Below, piece after piece: positions 23,799 through 32,178 of a DNA stretch of 32,329 bases (within the stretch, counting starts at the first letter, position 1; every line of letters starts with the position of its first letter). This stretch comes from Pseudomonadales bacterium (GTDB taxonomy: Bacteria; Pseudomonadota; Gammaproteobacteria; Pseudomonadales; Azotimanducaceae), in contig JADHNT010000023.1 in assembly GCA_016779385.1 (NCBI GenBank), positions 1-32,329 of the forward strand, in the 5' to 3' direction. The position numbers and the translations under genes are program-made. The notes beneath the pieces were generated by a model, which had not been told where the DNA came from, did not search any database, and worked only from the letters and a program-made list of their open reading frames with translations.

Positions 23799-25103
23799 AT
23801 GGTGGATAGCCCGCGCCTGCCCTTTGCAGCGCCCCAGCGCACGCCTGCCTCCGCAAAGGCCGCGCTCAGCAGCGCCCTCCCCGCGGTCGGTCAGCAAAAA
23901 GTCGCCACCTTTCTGTTCCAGGAAGGCAGTCAGGGCACCTTCGCCCTGGGCAGTAGGCGCTTTCACGCATCCCTTCAGGGCGCACCTTCCCTTAAGCCCG
24001 GGGACCAGCTGCTGGTGGAGGGCGACGGAGAGGGTAAGCCCCTGCACGTGCGAGAGCTGCTCCGGAGGGAGGGGCAAAGCCTCAACCAGGCGGCCCTCGA
24101 TCGGCTCTGGCGCGGGGCCGCGGGGCGCGATCAAAGCCCTCGCGCGGTGAATCAGCAGGCATCCCAAAGCACCTTCTCCGATCCGCGCCTCCAGGGGCTG
24201 GCCCAGGCCCTCCGCGCCCTAGGCGGCCAGCTTCCGGCCCTGTCCCTGAACGCCCTTTCGGCGAACAGTTTGCAGTCGGCCCTGGAGGAAAGCGGGATCT
24301 TCTTCGAAGGCAAGCTCAAAGCCGGACAGGCGCCGGCGCGGGATCAGCGCGGGGTGCTCCTTAAGCTGCGGGGAGAGATTCAGGAAGCCCTTGCCCAGCG
24401 CCGGGAGAGCAGCACCCCGTCTCAACAAAGCCAGCCCCCCCGAACCGGCGCCGCCCACGGCCAAGCCGCGCAGGTGCAAGCCAGCGCCGCTCGGGGGCTC
24501 GGCAGCGAGCTGCGACTGCCCCAGCTGACCCCGGCGTCGAGGCCTGAGGGCCGAAGGAAGGTGGCGGATGCGCCGGGGAAGGTCGAGGGGAGAGGCGCTT
24601 CCCGGGAGGCCCCGCTGCTGGAGCTGGAACGCGCCCTCGCCGAGGATACGGCGAAGCTGCAGCGCCTGGAGCGACAGATCGACCAGGGGCTCGCGCGCCT
24701 GCGCCTCTTCCAGCACCACAGCTTGAGTCAGCCCCCCGACCAGCCAAGCTGGCTTTTGGAGCTGCCCATCGCCTTCGCCGACAAGGAACAGCTCTGGCAG
24801 GTGCAAATTCGCCGCGAGGCGCCGCGCCCGAACCAACCCGAGGGGGCGGCGCGCTGGACGGCGCGCCTGGCCGTGGAACCGGGCACGGCCAACGCCATTG
24901 AGGGGCATATCACCCTCGAAGGGATTCACTTAAGTGGCCGGCTTTGGTGTGCGGCGCAAAAGACGGAGGCGCGGCTCGGGGCCGCCCTTGGCGGCCTGCG
25001 CACGCACCTCGCGGAGCAAGGCTTTGTGGTGGACCAGTTTGGCGTTCATCGGGGGGAGGCGCCGGCGCACCTGCGGGTGGCTGCGGTGGAGCCCAAGCAG
25101 TGA
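23799..25103 (+). CDS. fliK: FliK-like flagellar hook-length control protein
   Basis: Protein of 434 residues whose last 120 or so (LLELPIAFADKEQLWQVQIRRE..., ITLEGIHLSGRLWCAAQKTEARL..., LRTHLAEQGFVVDQFGVHRGE) match the FliK C-terminal domain. That domain triggers the export switch of flagellar type III secretion. The N-terminal part has an SH3-like stretch near 35-80 and a long Ala/Gln/Pro/Ser/Arg-rich middle (about 200-270), as expected for a molecular ruler. GGGAAGGA lies 10 nt before the ATG. It overlaps an FhlB-like gene (GTGA), its natural partner. No other flagellar genes occur in the window, so it is an isolated pair and may be a FliK paralogue. Confidence 0.78.
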   Translation: MVDSPRLPFAAPQRTPASAKAALSSALPAVGQQKVATFLFQEGSQGTFALGSRRFHASLQGAPSLKPGDQLLVEGDGEGKPLHVRELLRREGQSLNQAALDRLWRGAAGRDQSPRAVNQQASQSTFSDPRLQGLAQALRALGGQLPALSLNALSANSLQSALEESGIFFEGKLKAGQAPARDQRGVLLKLRGEIQEALAQRRESSTPSQQSQPPRTGAAHGQAAQVQASAARGLGSELRLPQLTPASRPEGRRKVADAPGKVEGRGASREAPLLELERALAEDTAKLQRLERQIDQGLARLRLFQHHSLSQPPDQPSWLLELPIAFADKEQLWQVQIRREAPRPNQPEGAARWTARLAVEPGTANAIEGHITLEGIHLSGRLWCAAQKTEARLGAALGGLRTHLAEQGFVVDQFGVHRGEAPAHLRVAAVEPKQ

Positions 25104-25399
25104 GTCGCCAGGACAGCGGGCAAAGCGTCGCCGTCGCCCTGAAATGGGAAGGCACCCGGGAACGGGCCCCGGACGTGGTGGCCAGCGGCCGCGCGGCCAT
25201 CGCCGAGGAAATCCTTCGCCGCGCCGACGCCGCCGGGGTGCCCCGTTACCCTGACCCGGAGCTGGCGCCCCTACTGGCCCTGGTGCCCCCCAGTCATGAG
25301 GTGCCCCCAGCCCTCTTCCGCGCCGTCGCGGAAGTGCTGGCCTTCACCTACTGGACCCTGGGCAAGCGCCCGGGGGATGACAACGCTAAGGGCCCCTGA
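25100..25399 (+). CDS. FhlB: FlhB C-terminal-domain protein
   Basis: Stand-alone cytoplasmic domain of the flagellar export switch protein FlhB, 99 residues from a GTG that overlaps the FliK-like stop by 4 bp. The sequence SVAVALKW...APDVVASGRAAIAEEI...GVPRYPDPELAPLLA...EVPPALFRAVAEVLAFTYW follows the FlhB C-terminal (FlhB-CC) pattern. It begins where the autocleaved fragment of FlhB would begin. The NPTH cleavage motif and the membrane domain are both absent. Such proteins can substitute for the FlhB C-terminal fragment in export switching, so coupling to the FliK-like gene makes functional sense. Confidence 0.85.
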   Translation: MSRQDSGQSVAVALKWEGTRERAPDVVASGRAAIAEEILRRADAAGVPRYPDPELAPLLALVPPSHEVPPALFRAVAEVLAFTYWTLGKRPGDDNAKGP

Positions 25400-25471
25400 G
25401 CCCCTGCGGACAGCTGCAGGGCGCCCGGGACTGTGGCACCCTAATTACCGTTGCTTCGCCGGGGATTGCCC

Positions 25472-26806
25472 ATGGCCGCACGGCGCCTGCCCTACCCCCT
25501 TCGACCCCGAGCGTCCCTAGGCTCGGCTGTCGTCCTTTTGGCCCTGCTGCTGACCAGCCTCGGCGCCACTGCCGTCCCCCGCCCCCCGGCGGCGGAACGT
25601 TACGAGCGGGCCGTAACCGCCGCCCAGGCCGGCGCAACGCTTCAAGGACGGCTAGCCCTCGAGCCCCTGCTCCATCGGCCCCGGCTCTCCCGGGAGCAGC
25701 GCGCCTTTGCCTATTTCCTCCGGGGCCTTTTGTTCTACCGGGATCAACTCTTTGTCTCCGCGGCCCAGGACTATCAGCGCGCCCTCGAGTTCGACCCGAG
25801 CCTTGCGCCGGCCCAGAACGCTTTGGCCTGGCTGTCCCTGAAGGGGCTCGGGGTAGCACCGAACCCCCGCCGGGCCCGAACCCTCTACGGCCGAGCGGCG
25901 CGTCAGGGCCATGAAGAAGCGCTCTTTAACGGAGCCGTGCTTCGGGAGCAGGGCCTCGGGGGCCCAGTGGATCTTGCCGGGGCTCTTGCCTTCTATCGCG
26001 AGGCCGCTGTGCAGGGCCATGAGCCCTCGCTGCTTCGCGCGGGCGAGCTCCTCGCCCAGGGGCAGGCGCCGGCAGACCTGGCCGCGCCCATCGAAGCCCT
26101 CCTCACCAACGCCGCGGAAGCGGGCCTCGGGGAGGCCGCGGCGGTGCTCGCCACCCTATGGGGCCCCCGGGACGCAAAGCAGGCCCGGGCCTGGCGGTTG
26201 CGCGCTGCCACCGCGGGGGTTCCCCGAGCTCAATTTCAACTCGCAGCAGAGCTTGAGGCGGCCGGGAATGAATCGGAGGCGCTGCAATGGCTCAAGGCCG
26301 CCGCCAAGGTGGGTCATGAGGGCGCGCAGCGTCGTCTAGCCTGGGCCCTGGAAAGCGGAAGCCTGACCCGGCGGGATCTGCCCGAAGCCCTGCGCTGGTA
26401 CGCCCGGGCCGCGGCCAAGGGCGACCCCTACGCACAAACGGCCCTGGCGCGACTCAAGTGGACCGGCCAGGGCCTGGCCCAGGATCAGTCCGGCGCCCTT
26501 GCGCTCTTGCGCAAGGCCAGCGCGGCCGGCTACCAGGATGCCCAGCGCGCCCTGGCCTGGCACCTGGCCACCGCCGCGAATCCTGAGCTTCGCAATGCCG
26601 CCTATGCCCGGGCCCTCGCGGAACCGCTGGCCCAGGCCGCACCCACTGCCTCCCACCTGGCCGTACTGGCCGCGGCCCACGCCGCCAGCGGGGACTTTGC
26701 GGAAGCCCTGCGCTGGCAGAAACGGGCCTTGGCCTCCGCCGCGGACCCTCAACCCCTTCAGCGGGCCCTCCTGGCCTACGAACGCAAGGAACTGCTGCTT
26801 GAATAA
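25472..26806 (+). CDS. Sel1/TPR-repeat protein, probably exported
   Basis: Protein of 444 residues. An N-terminal hydrophobic segment (SAVVLLALLLTSLGATA, about 18-34) suggests a signal peptide or anchor. A TPR-like unit near 75-120 is followed by a series of 35-38-residue Sel1-type repeats. Examples are ALAWLSLKGLGVAPNPRRARTLYGRAARQGHEEA, LPEALRWYARAAAKGDPYAQTALARLKWTGQGLAQDQSGALALLRKASAAGYQDA. Sel1 repeats form a helical solenoid for protein-protein contacts. The ATG at 25472 has GGGG 8 nt upstream; an in-frame TTG seven codons earlier is less likely. Its end overlaps the cytochrome b561 start, so it may serve the same respiratory unit. Partner unknown. Confidence 0.82.
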   Translation: MAARRLPYPLRPRASLGSAVVLLALLLTSLGATAVPRPPAAERYERAVTAAQAGATLQGRLALEPLLHRPRLSREQRAFAYFLRGLLFYRDQLFVSAAQDYQRALEFDPSLAPAQNALAWLSLKGLGVAPNPRRARTLYGRAARQGHEEALFNGAVLREQGLGGPVDLAGALAFYREAAVQGHEPSLLRAGELLAQGQAPADLAAPIEALLTNAAEAGLGEAAAVLATLWGPRDAKQARAWRLRAATAGVPRAQFQLAAELEAAGNESEALQWLKAAAKVGHEGAQRRLAWALESGSLTRRDLPEALRWYARAAAKGDPYAQTALARLKWTGQGLAQDQSGALALLRKASAAGYQDAQRALAWHLATAANPELRNAAYARALAEPLAQAAPTASHLAVLAAAHAASGDFAEALRWQKRALASAADPQPLQRALLAYERKELLLE

Positions 26807-27488
26807 GCCAACAGACGGAACGGACAGCGCCCCCAAGGGCACGCTGGTTTGGGATGGCTGGCTGCGCCTCTTTCACTGGGCCCTCGCCGGCGCGGTAGGG
26901 ATGTGCGTCTACACGGGCCTCTTCGGCGGCTTCGAGGCCATGGACTGGCATCAATGGGGCGGCTTCACCGTGCTGGCCCTCGTGATCTTCCGGTTCCTTT
27001 GGGGAATCGCCGGCCCCGCCACGGCGCGCTTTAGCGATTTTCTCCGGGGGCCCGGGTCGGTGCTGGCTTATGTTCGGGCATTAAGCCCCGGCCAAGCGCC
27101 CCAGCGCCGGGGGCACAATCCCCTCGGCGGCTGGGCCGTGGTGCTCATCCTGCTGGTGGTCGGGCTCCAGGGCGTGACGGGCCTCTTCACCACGGACGAC
27201 CTGTTTGTGGAAGGGCCTCTCTATGATCTCGCAAGCGACGGCTGGGCCCGGCTTGCTAACCAAATCCATGGCCTGGGCCCCTGGACCGTGGGCAGCGTCG
27301 TGGGCCTCCATCTGCTGGCCCTGGCGGTGCATCGCGGAGTGTTCAAGGAGCGCCTGCTCGGCGCCATGGTAAGCGGCCGGCGACCGGAGCAAACGGGGGA
27401 GGACGTTCAGCGCCGCCCCCTCCTCGGGGGTGGGCTGATGGTGCTGGCGGCGGGGGTGGTGTGGGCCGTGCTGACCTATCTGCCCTAG
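26799..27488 (+). CDS. Cytochrome b561-family membrane protein
   Basis: Di-haem b-type membrane cytochrome of 229 residues. I start it at TTG 26799, which has AAGGA 10 nt upstream and overlaps the Sel1 gene end; no in-frame ATG precedes the conserved domain. The sequence opens with WDGWLRLFHWALAGAVGMCVYTGLF (His ligand in the first helix), then DWHQWGGFTVLALVIFRFLWGI. A third helix follows at GWAVVLILLVVGLQGVTGLFTTDD and a fourth at VGSVVGLHLLALAVH. A further hydrophobic stretch ends the protein. It should pass electrons between quinol and periplasmic carriers. It converges on a cytochrome c' gene 14 bp away, a pairing common in proteobacteria. Confidence 0.88.
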   Translation: MNKPTDGTDSAPKGTLVWDGWLRLFHWALAGAVGMCVYTGLFGGFEAMDWHQWGGFTVLALVIFRFLWGIAGPATARFSDFLRGPGSVLAYVRALSPGQAPQRRGHNPLGGWAVVLILLVVGLQGVTGLFTTDDLFVEGPLYDLASDGWARLANQIHGLGPWTVGSVVGLHLLALAVHRGVFKERLLGAMVSGRRPEQTGEDVQRRPLLGGGLMVLAAGVVWAVLTYLP

Positions 27489-27502
27489 GCCCCCGCGGGG
27501 GC
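27489..27502. terminator. 14-bp perfect palindrome between convergent stops
   Basis: GCCCCCGCGGGGGC exactly fills the gap between the cytochrome b561 stop and the cytochrome c' stop. It could form a short bidirectional terminator stem, but neither side has a strong T-run. Confidence 0.4.
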
Positions 27503-27952
27503 TTACTTCGCGCGGAAGCTATCGTGGCAGCCCTTGCAGGCGCCTCCTAGGGTTTTAAAAGCGCCCATGAAGGCGGCCTGATCGCCACTATCGGCCACGG
27601 CGCCGAGGGCCGCGGCGGCTTCCAGGAAGTTCTGCCGACGCTCGGCGAAGGTTTCCGGATCGCTCCAGATTTCTGCCTTGGCATGGCCTCCTTCGATGTA
27701 GGAGTCGGCGGGGAAGATGTGCTGGGTGACCGGCGCCAGGGCCGCAATGCCCTTCGCGTGCAGGGCGAGATCCTGCCGATGGGGCACTTCGCCCTTGATG
27801 ATGCCCACCATCGCGCTCATGTGGCCGCCGATGGCTTCAAAAATCGCTTCCCGGTATTCCGCCGCACCTTCGTCCGCGGCCTGGGCGCCGCTGGCCAGAA
27901 GGGCCGCGGACAGGATGGCCGCGCGAAGAGGCCGAGCTTGAAAAAATGCCAT
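27503..27952 (-). CDS. Cytochrome c' (class II c-type cytochrome)
   Basis: Periplasmic four-helix haem protein of 149 residues. A signal peptide ends at ASGAQA|ADEG (about residue 25). The mature part has the typical start YREAIFEAIGGHMSAMVGIIKGEV and the C-terminal haem motif CKGCH, followed by the short tail DSFRAK that marks class II cytochromes. Members bind nitric oxide or carry electrons, and many are linked to nitric oxide tolerance. It converges on cytochrome b561, which may be its electron partner. Its leader contains a nested inverted repeat. Confidence 0.94.
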   Translation of the reverse strand: MAFFQARPLRAAILSAALLASGAQAADEGAAEYREAIFEAIGGHMSAMVGIIKGEVPHRQDLALHAKGIAALAPVTQHIFPADSYIEGGHAKAEIWSDPETFAERRQNFLEAAAALGAVADSGDQAAFMGAFKTLGGACKGCHDSFRAK

Positions 27953-27971
27953 GGTGCATCTCCTGAAAATG

Positions 27972-28003
27972 CTGGGGGATAAGGCGTCTCCTTGAGCCCC
28001 CAG
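27972..28003 (-). promoter_or_regulatory. Nested inverted repeat upstream of cytochrome c'
   Basis: CTGGGGG (27972-27978) pairs with CCCCCAG (27997-28003), and inside it AAGG (27981-27984) pairs with CCTT (27990-27993). Small internal loops and a 5-nt apical loop give 11 paired positions. It lies 20-51 nt upstream of the cytochrome c' ATG and could be an operator or leader stem. Confidence 0.4.
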
Positions 28004-28092
28004 TGTGCCCAGCGCGAGGGAGAACGCAAGCCCCGATTGCGAGGGCCGCGGGGGCGGGGTAACGTCTTCTTTTTATCCAAGGACCGCGCGCC

Positions 28093-28371
28093 ATGTCGGA
28101 AGGGACCGAAACCCCCGCCGCCGAGGAAAGTGCCAGCGCCGATGCGCTGGGCAACTTCGAACACACCCTCGATGCCCTCGAGGCCCTGGTGGAGCAGCTG
28201 GAAAGCGGCGATCTTTCCCTGGAGGCGGCCCTCGGCGCCTTCGAGCAGGGCATCGCCCTGACGCGCCAGTGCCAAAAGGTGCTTTCCGTCGCAGAGCAGC
28301 GGGTCCGCGTCCTCCTGGAGGAAGACGGCGCCCTGCGCACCGAACCCCTCAGCCCTAGCGGCGCCCCTTGA
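28093..28371 (+). CDS. xseB: Exodeoxyribonuclease VII small subunit
   Basis: Small subunit of exonuclease VII, which degrades single-stranded DNA together with XseA. It has 92 residues, slightly longer than the usual 80 because of an acidic/alanine-rich N-terminal tail. The conserved core is NFEHTLDALEALVEQLESGDLSLEAALGAFEQGIALTRQCQKVL, two helices that wrap the large subunit. AAGGA lies 9 nt before the ATG. It is the first gene of the classic xseB-ispA-dxs order and its stop overlaps the ispA start. Confidence 0.96.
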   Translation: MSEGTETPAAEESASADALGNFEHTLDALEALVEQLESGDLSLEAALGAFEQGIALTRQCQKVLSVAEQRVRVLLEEDGALRTEPLSPSGAP

Positions 28372-29273
28372 GCCCGGAACCCTTCGACGCCTGGCTGGCG
28401 GCGCAGCGCCCGGCCGTCGACGGCGCGCTTACAGCAGTCCTAGCCCGAGCTGGGGCGGCCACGGAAAGTTTGGGGGATGCGCTGACGCATGCCGTATTGC
28501 TGGGCGGTAAGCGCCTTCGTCCGGCCCTCGCCCTCGCGGCCCAGGAAGCCCTAACGCCAGGTGCCGCACCGGAGCCGGCGCTCATGGCCGGGATCGCCGT
28601 GGAGCTCATTCACGCCTATTCCCTGGTACACGATGACCTGCCCGCCATGGACGACGACGCGCTTCGCCGAGGCCAGCCCACGGTGCACGTGGCTTTCGGG
28701 GAGGCCACGGCAATCCTCGCCGGCGACGGTCTCCTCACCCTCGCTTTTGAGCATCTAGCCAGCGCGCCAGAGCTATCGCCGCTGCCTCCCGCCCAGCGCC
28801 TGCAGATGCTGCTAACCCTGGGGCGCGCCGCCGGGGTCGCGGGCATGGTTGGGGGCCAAGCGCTAGACATGGCCAGCACGGGGCAGCGCATCACGGAAGA
28901 TGCCCTCAGCGCCCTCCACCAGGGGAAAACCGGCGCCCTCATTCGCGCCGCCCTCACCCTGGGTGCCCTCACCACCCCGGATGCCGCCCCGGCGCACCTC
29001 GAAGCGCTCGGGGCCTACGGTGAGGCGCTTGGGCTGCTATTTCAGGTGACGGACGATCTTCTTGATGCCACGGGGGATACGGCCACCTTGGGCAAAACCG
29101 CTGGCGCCGATGCCGCCCTGGGAAAGGCGACCTATGTTTCGATCCTCGGCCTTGAAGGCGCCGAAGCGCGGGCCGATCGCCTTCTGCAGGCAGGGCTCGC
29201 CGCCCTTTCGCCCCTGCCCCAGGGCGACCGCTTAGCTGCTGCCCTTACCTGGGTGCGGAATCGCCGCTTTTAG
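28368..29273 (+). CDS. ispA: Farnesyl diphosphate synthase (short-chain polyprenyl synthase)
   Basis: Condenses isopentenyl and dimethylallyl diphosphate to geranyl and farnesyl diphosphate in the cytoplasm. The protein has 301 residues, normal for IspA. It carries GGKRLRPAL near 45-53, the first Asp-rich motif in LVHDDLPAMDDD (about 85-96) and the second in FQVTDDLLDATGD (about 224-236). It uses TTG at 28368, overlapping the xseB stop as TTGA, which suggests translational coupling. Its product feeds quinone and undecaprenyl synthesis, and dxs follows 81 bp downstream. Confidence 0.95.
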   Translation: MSPEPFDAWLAAQRPAVDGALTAVLARAGAATESLGDALTHAVLLGGKRLRPALALAAQEALTPGAAPEPALMAGIAVELIHAYSLVHDDLPAMDDDALRRGQPTVHVAFGEATAILAGDGLLTLAFEHLASAPELSPLPPAQRLQMLLTLGRAAGVAGMVGGQALDMASTGQRITEDALSALHQGKTGALIRAALTLGALTTPDAAPAHLEALGAYGEALGLLFQVTDDLLDATGDTATLGKTAGADAALGKATYVSILGLEGAEARADRLLQAGLAALSPLPQGDRLAAALTWVRNRRF

Positions 29274-29297
29274 TGGGACGGCCAGGAAAGTGTTAGG

Positions 29298-29335
29298 TAA
29301 AATAAACAGTCATATTCGTCCGCAGTGCACTGCGG
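29298..29335 (+). promoter_or_regulatory. Possible dxs promoter element and 16-bp palindrome
   Basis: A TAAAAT box (29298-29303) with no convincing -35 is followed by the perfect palindrome CCGCAGTGCACTGCGG (29320-29335), 20 nt before the dxs ATG. The palindrome could be an operator or a leader stem; the promoter call is weak. Confidence 0.35.
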
Positions 29336-29354
29336 CACCGGTCTAAGGCACGGC

Positions 29355-31223
29355 ATGATTGAAGCCATTCCCAGCGAGCGGCCTGCTACCCCGCTTCTCG
29401 ATCGCATCGACGGCCCGGAAGCGCTCCGCCGCCTGCGCCCAGCACAGCTCCCGGAGCTGGTCGAGGAACTCCGCCACTTCCTAGCTTGGAGCGTCAGCCA
29501 AAGCGGCGGCCACTTCGGCGCCGGCCTCGGGGTAGTGGAGCTCACCGTTGCCCTGCACTACAGCTTCAACACCCCGGAGGACCGCATCGTCTGGGACGTG
29601 GGCCACCAAGCCTATCCCCACAAGATTCTCACGGGGCGGCGGGAAGCCATGCCCAGCATCCGCCAATACGGCGGCCTCGCGCCCTTCCCCCAGCGTGATG
29701 AGTCGCTCTTCGATACCTTCGGCGTAGGCCATTCGAGCACCTCCATCAGCGCCGCCCTGGGCATGGCCCTGGCCTCTGCGCGGACTGGCTCGGACCGCCG
29801 GGCCATCGCGGTCATCGGCGATGGCGCGATGACCGCGGGCCTTGCCTTCGAGGCCTTGAATCACGCCGGAGAGGTAGACGAAGACCTCCTGGTAATCCTG
29901 AACGATAACGCCATGTCCATCTCGGAAAACGTGGGGGGCCTCTCGCGTTACTTCGCCCGCATTTTTGCCAGCCGGCTGTACGCCTCCGTTCGCGAGGGGA
30001 GCAAGCGGGTCCTGAAGCGCATTCCCGGGGCCAGCGGCGTCGCCCGCCGCGCCGAGGAGCACATGAAGGGCATGGTGGTGCCGGGCACGCTCTTCGAGGA
30101 GCTTGGCTTTAACTACATCGGCCCCGTGGATGGGCACAACTTAGACGAGCTGCTCTCGGCCTTCCGCACCCTGAAGTATCTCCGGGGGCCCCAGTTCCTC
30201 CATGTGATTACGCAGAAGGGGAAGGGCTTCAAGCCTGCGGAGCAGGATCCCCACGGCATGCATTCCCTCGCCAAGGTGAAGCCCAAGGGCAGCCCCCCGG
30301 CCAGCAACGGGCCGAAATATGCCAACGTCTTCGGACAGTGGCTGGTGGATATGGCCGCGGAAGACCCCAAGCTCATAGGCATTACCCCGGCGATGTCCGA
30401 AGGCTCGGATCTCATCGCCTTCTCCAAGCGCTTCCCAGAGCGCTATTTCGACGTGGGCATCGCCGAGCAGCACGCCGTGGCCCTGGCCGCGGGGCTCGCC
30501 TGCGAAGGGGCGAAGCCCGTGGTGGCGATCTACTCCACCTTCCTCCAGCGCGCCTACGATCAGCTGATCCACGACGTTGCCATTCAAGGGCTGGACGTGC
30601 TCTTTGCCCTGGACCGAGCCGGGCTCGTGGAAGACGGTCCCACCCACGCGGGCATCTTCGACTTGAGCTTCCTGCGCTGCATCCCCGATCTCGTGATCAT
30701 GGTGCCGGCGGACGAAAACGAAACCCGAGCCATGCTCACCACGGGCTACCAGTACGCGGGGCCCGCCGCGGTGCGCTATCCCCGGGGGACCGGGCCGGGC
30801 ACGCCCATCGATGAAGCGCTCACGACCCTACCCATCGGCAAGGCGGAGGTGCTGCGGGAAGGCTCAAGGGTGGCGCTCCTGGCTTTCGGGCCCCTAGTGC
30901 AGCCGGCCCTCGCCGCGGCGGAAGCCCTCGACGCCACGGTGGTAAACATGCGCTTCGTGAAGCCGCTGGATGAGGCCTGCATCGCCGAACTGGCCGAGAA
31001 GCACGAGCTGCTGGTGACCCTGGAAGAGAACGTTATTGCCGGGGGCGCGGGATCCGCCGTGCTGGAGTATCTGGGTACGCTGGGCAAAGCCCCACCGTGC
31101 CTCACCTTAGGCCTGCCCGATCGCTGGCTCCCCCATGGCAGCCCGGACACGGTGCTCACGGAGCTCGGGCTAGACCGGGCCGGGATCGTAAAGACGGTGG
31201 AGTCGCGGCTGAGCGCCCGCTAG
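29355..31223 (+). CDS. dxs: 1-deoxy-D-xylulose-5-phosphate synthase
   Basis: Thiamine-diphosphate enzyme joining pyruvate and glyceraldehyde 3-phosphate, the entry step of the MEP isoprenoid pathway. It has 622 residues from the ATG at 29355 (AAGG 5 nt upstream); an in-frame GTG ten codons earlier is less likely. The N-terminal half has [34 protein letters not shown] and the thiamine-binding GDGAMTAG...NDNAMSIS. The transketolase-like central domain has [11 protein letters not shown] and [11 protein letters not shown]. The last codons overlap the convergent thiL stop in the shared bases 31220-31223. Confidence 0.98.
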   Translation: MIEAIPSERPATPLLDRIDGPEALRRLRPAQLPELVEELRHFLAWSVSQSGGHFGAGLGVVELTVALHYSFNTPEDRIVWDVGHQAYPHKILTGRREAMPSIRQYGGLAPFPQRDESLFDTFGVGHSSTSISAALGMALASARTGSDRRAIAVIGDGAMTAGLAFEALNHAGEVDEDLLVILNDNAMSISENVGGLSRYFARIFASRLYASVREGSKRVLKRIPGASGVARRAEEHMKGMVVPGTLFEELGFNYIGPVDGHNLDELLSAFRTLKYLRGPQFLHVITQKGKGFKPAEQDPHGMHSLAKVKPKGSPPASNGPKYANVFGQWLVDMAAEDPKLIGITPAMSEGSDLIAFSKRFPERYFDVGIAEQHAVALAAGLACEGAKPVVAIYSTFLQRAYDQLIHDVAIQGLDVLFALDRAGLVEDGPTHAGIFDLSFLRCIPDLVIMVPADENETRAMLTTGYQYAGPAAVRYPRGTGPGTPIDEALTTLPIGKAEVLREGSRVALLAFGPLVQPALAAAEALDATVVNMRFVKPLDEACIAELAEKHELLVTLEENVIAGGAGSAVLEYLGTLGKAPPCLTLGLPDRWLPHGSPDTVLTELGLDRAGIVKTVESRLSAR

Positions 31224-32170
31224 GGCTGGGAAAAGTGATCCCAGCCCGCCTGCCCCCCCAGGGGTGGTAGGCCGCGAAGCCCGGCCTCAGCCTCGCACAG
31301 GCCGATCTCCTGAATCGCCACACCCCCCTTCGCGGCCAAGGCGGCCAGCTTTTCCGCCGTGGCCTCCGCCGGGGGCAGGGTAAAGAGCAATTCGTAGTCA
31401 TCGCCACCGGTGAGCGCCGCCTCCAGGGTGCCCTCCCGGGGCACGGCCTCGGAATCGAGCCGCATTCCTACCCCGGAGGCGTCCGCGAGATGGCCCAGCT
31501 CGGCAGCCAACCCATCGGAGATATCAATGCACGCCGTGGCCTTGCCCCGCAGGGCGAGGCCAAGGCCCACCCGGGGCTCGGGCGTCAGGTAGGGCGCAAA
31601 GGCCGGGGAAACGGCGGATAGCGCCAGCTCCGCAGGCGCCAGGCCTGAGGCGTCCAGCGCTTCCCTGCCCGCCAGGCCGGCCCCCAGCACACCGCTCACA
31701 AAGATTCGATCCCCCACCTTGGCCCCGCTCCTAAGCAGCGCCTGGGCCGGGAGCACCCAGCCCGTAACGGTGACGGACACTTGCAAAGGACCTCGGGCGA
31801 GGTTGCCCCCCACGAGGGTCGCGCTCGGGGCGTGGGCCGCCAGGCAGGCGAGCACCCCCTCGCAAAAGCCGTCGATCCAGGCGGGGGTGAGGTCCGGGGC
31901 CGTGAGGGCAATCAGCAGCGGCCCAGGCTCCGCGCCCATGGCCGCCAGATCGGACAGGTTCACAGCAAGGGACCGCCAGGCCAGCAGGGCTGGGGCAAGA
32001 CCGGCGGGAAAGTGGCGGTCGGCCACGAGCGTATCGGTGGAGAGGACTTGCCCCTGACCGGGAGGCGGCTGAATCAGCGCGGCGTCATCGCCGGGGCCGA
32101 GGAGCACGGTGGGCCCGGTGGCGGAAAGGCGGCGGCGCAGTGCCGCAATCAGTTCAAACTCTGAGGCCAT
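31220..32170 (-). CDS. thiL: Thiamine-monophosphate kinase
   Basis: Phosphorylates thiamine monophosphate to thiamine diphosphate with ATP. The protein has 316 residues from the ATG at 32170. Aspartate-rich metal and ATP sites are clear: [11 protein letters not shown] near 23-33, [23 protein letters not shown] and [10 protein letters not shown] near the C-terminus. The frame is open further upstream, but the ATG at 32170 gives the standard N-terminus (EFELI). It lies 8 bp after nusB on the same strand, the usual nusB-thiL order. Its product is the cofactor of the adjacent, convergent dxs. Confidence 0.96.
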   Translation of the reverse strand: MASEFELIAALRRRLSATGPTVLLGPGDDAALIQPPPGQGQVLSTDTLVADRHFPAGLAPALLAWRSLAVNLSDLAAMGAEPGPLLIALTAPDLTPAWIDGFCEGVLACLAAHAPSATLVGGNLARGPLQVSVTVTGWVLPAQALLRSGAKVGDRIFVSGVLGAGLAGREALDASGLAPAELALSAVSPAFAPYLTPEPRVGLGLALRGKATACIDISDGLAAELGHLADASGVGMRLDSEAVPREGTLEAALTGGDDYELLFTLPPAEATAEKLAALAAKGGVAIQEIGLCEAEAGLRGLPPLGGQAGWDHFSQP

Positions 32171-32178
32171 GGCCCGCC

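Noticed and set aside
26499-26798. Longer N-terminus for cytochrome b561 reaching back to 26499
   Set aside because: That part runs inside the Sel1-repeat gene in another frame and is Pro/Arg-rich noise; TTG 26799 has a good ribosome-binding site.
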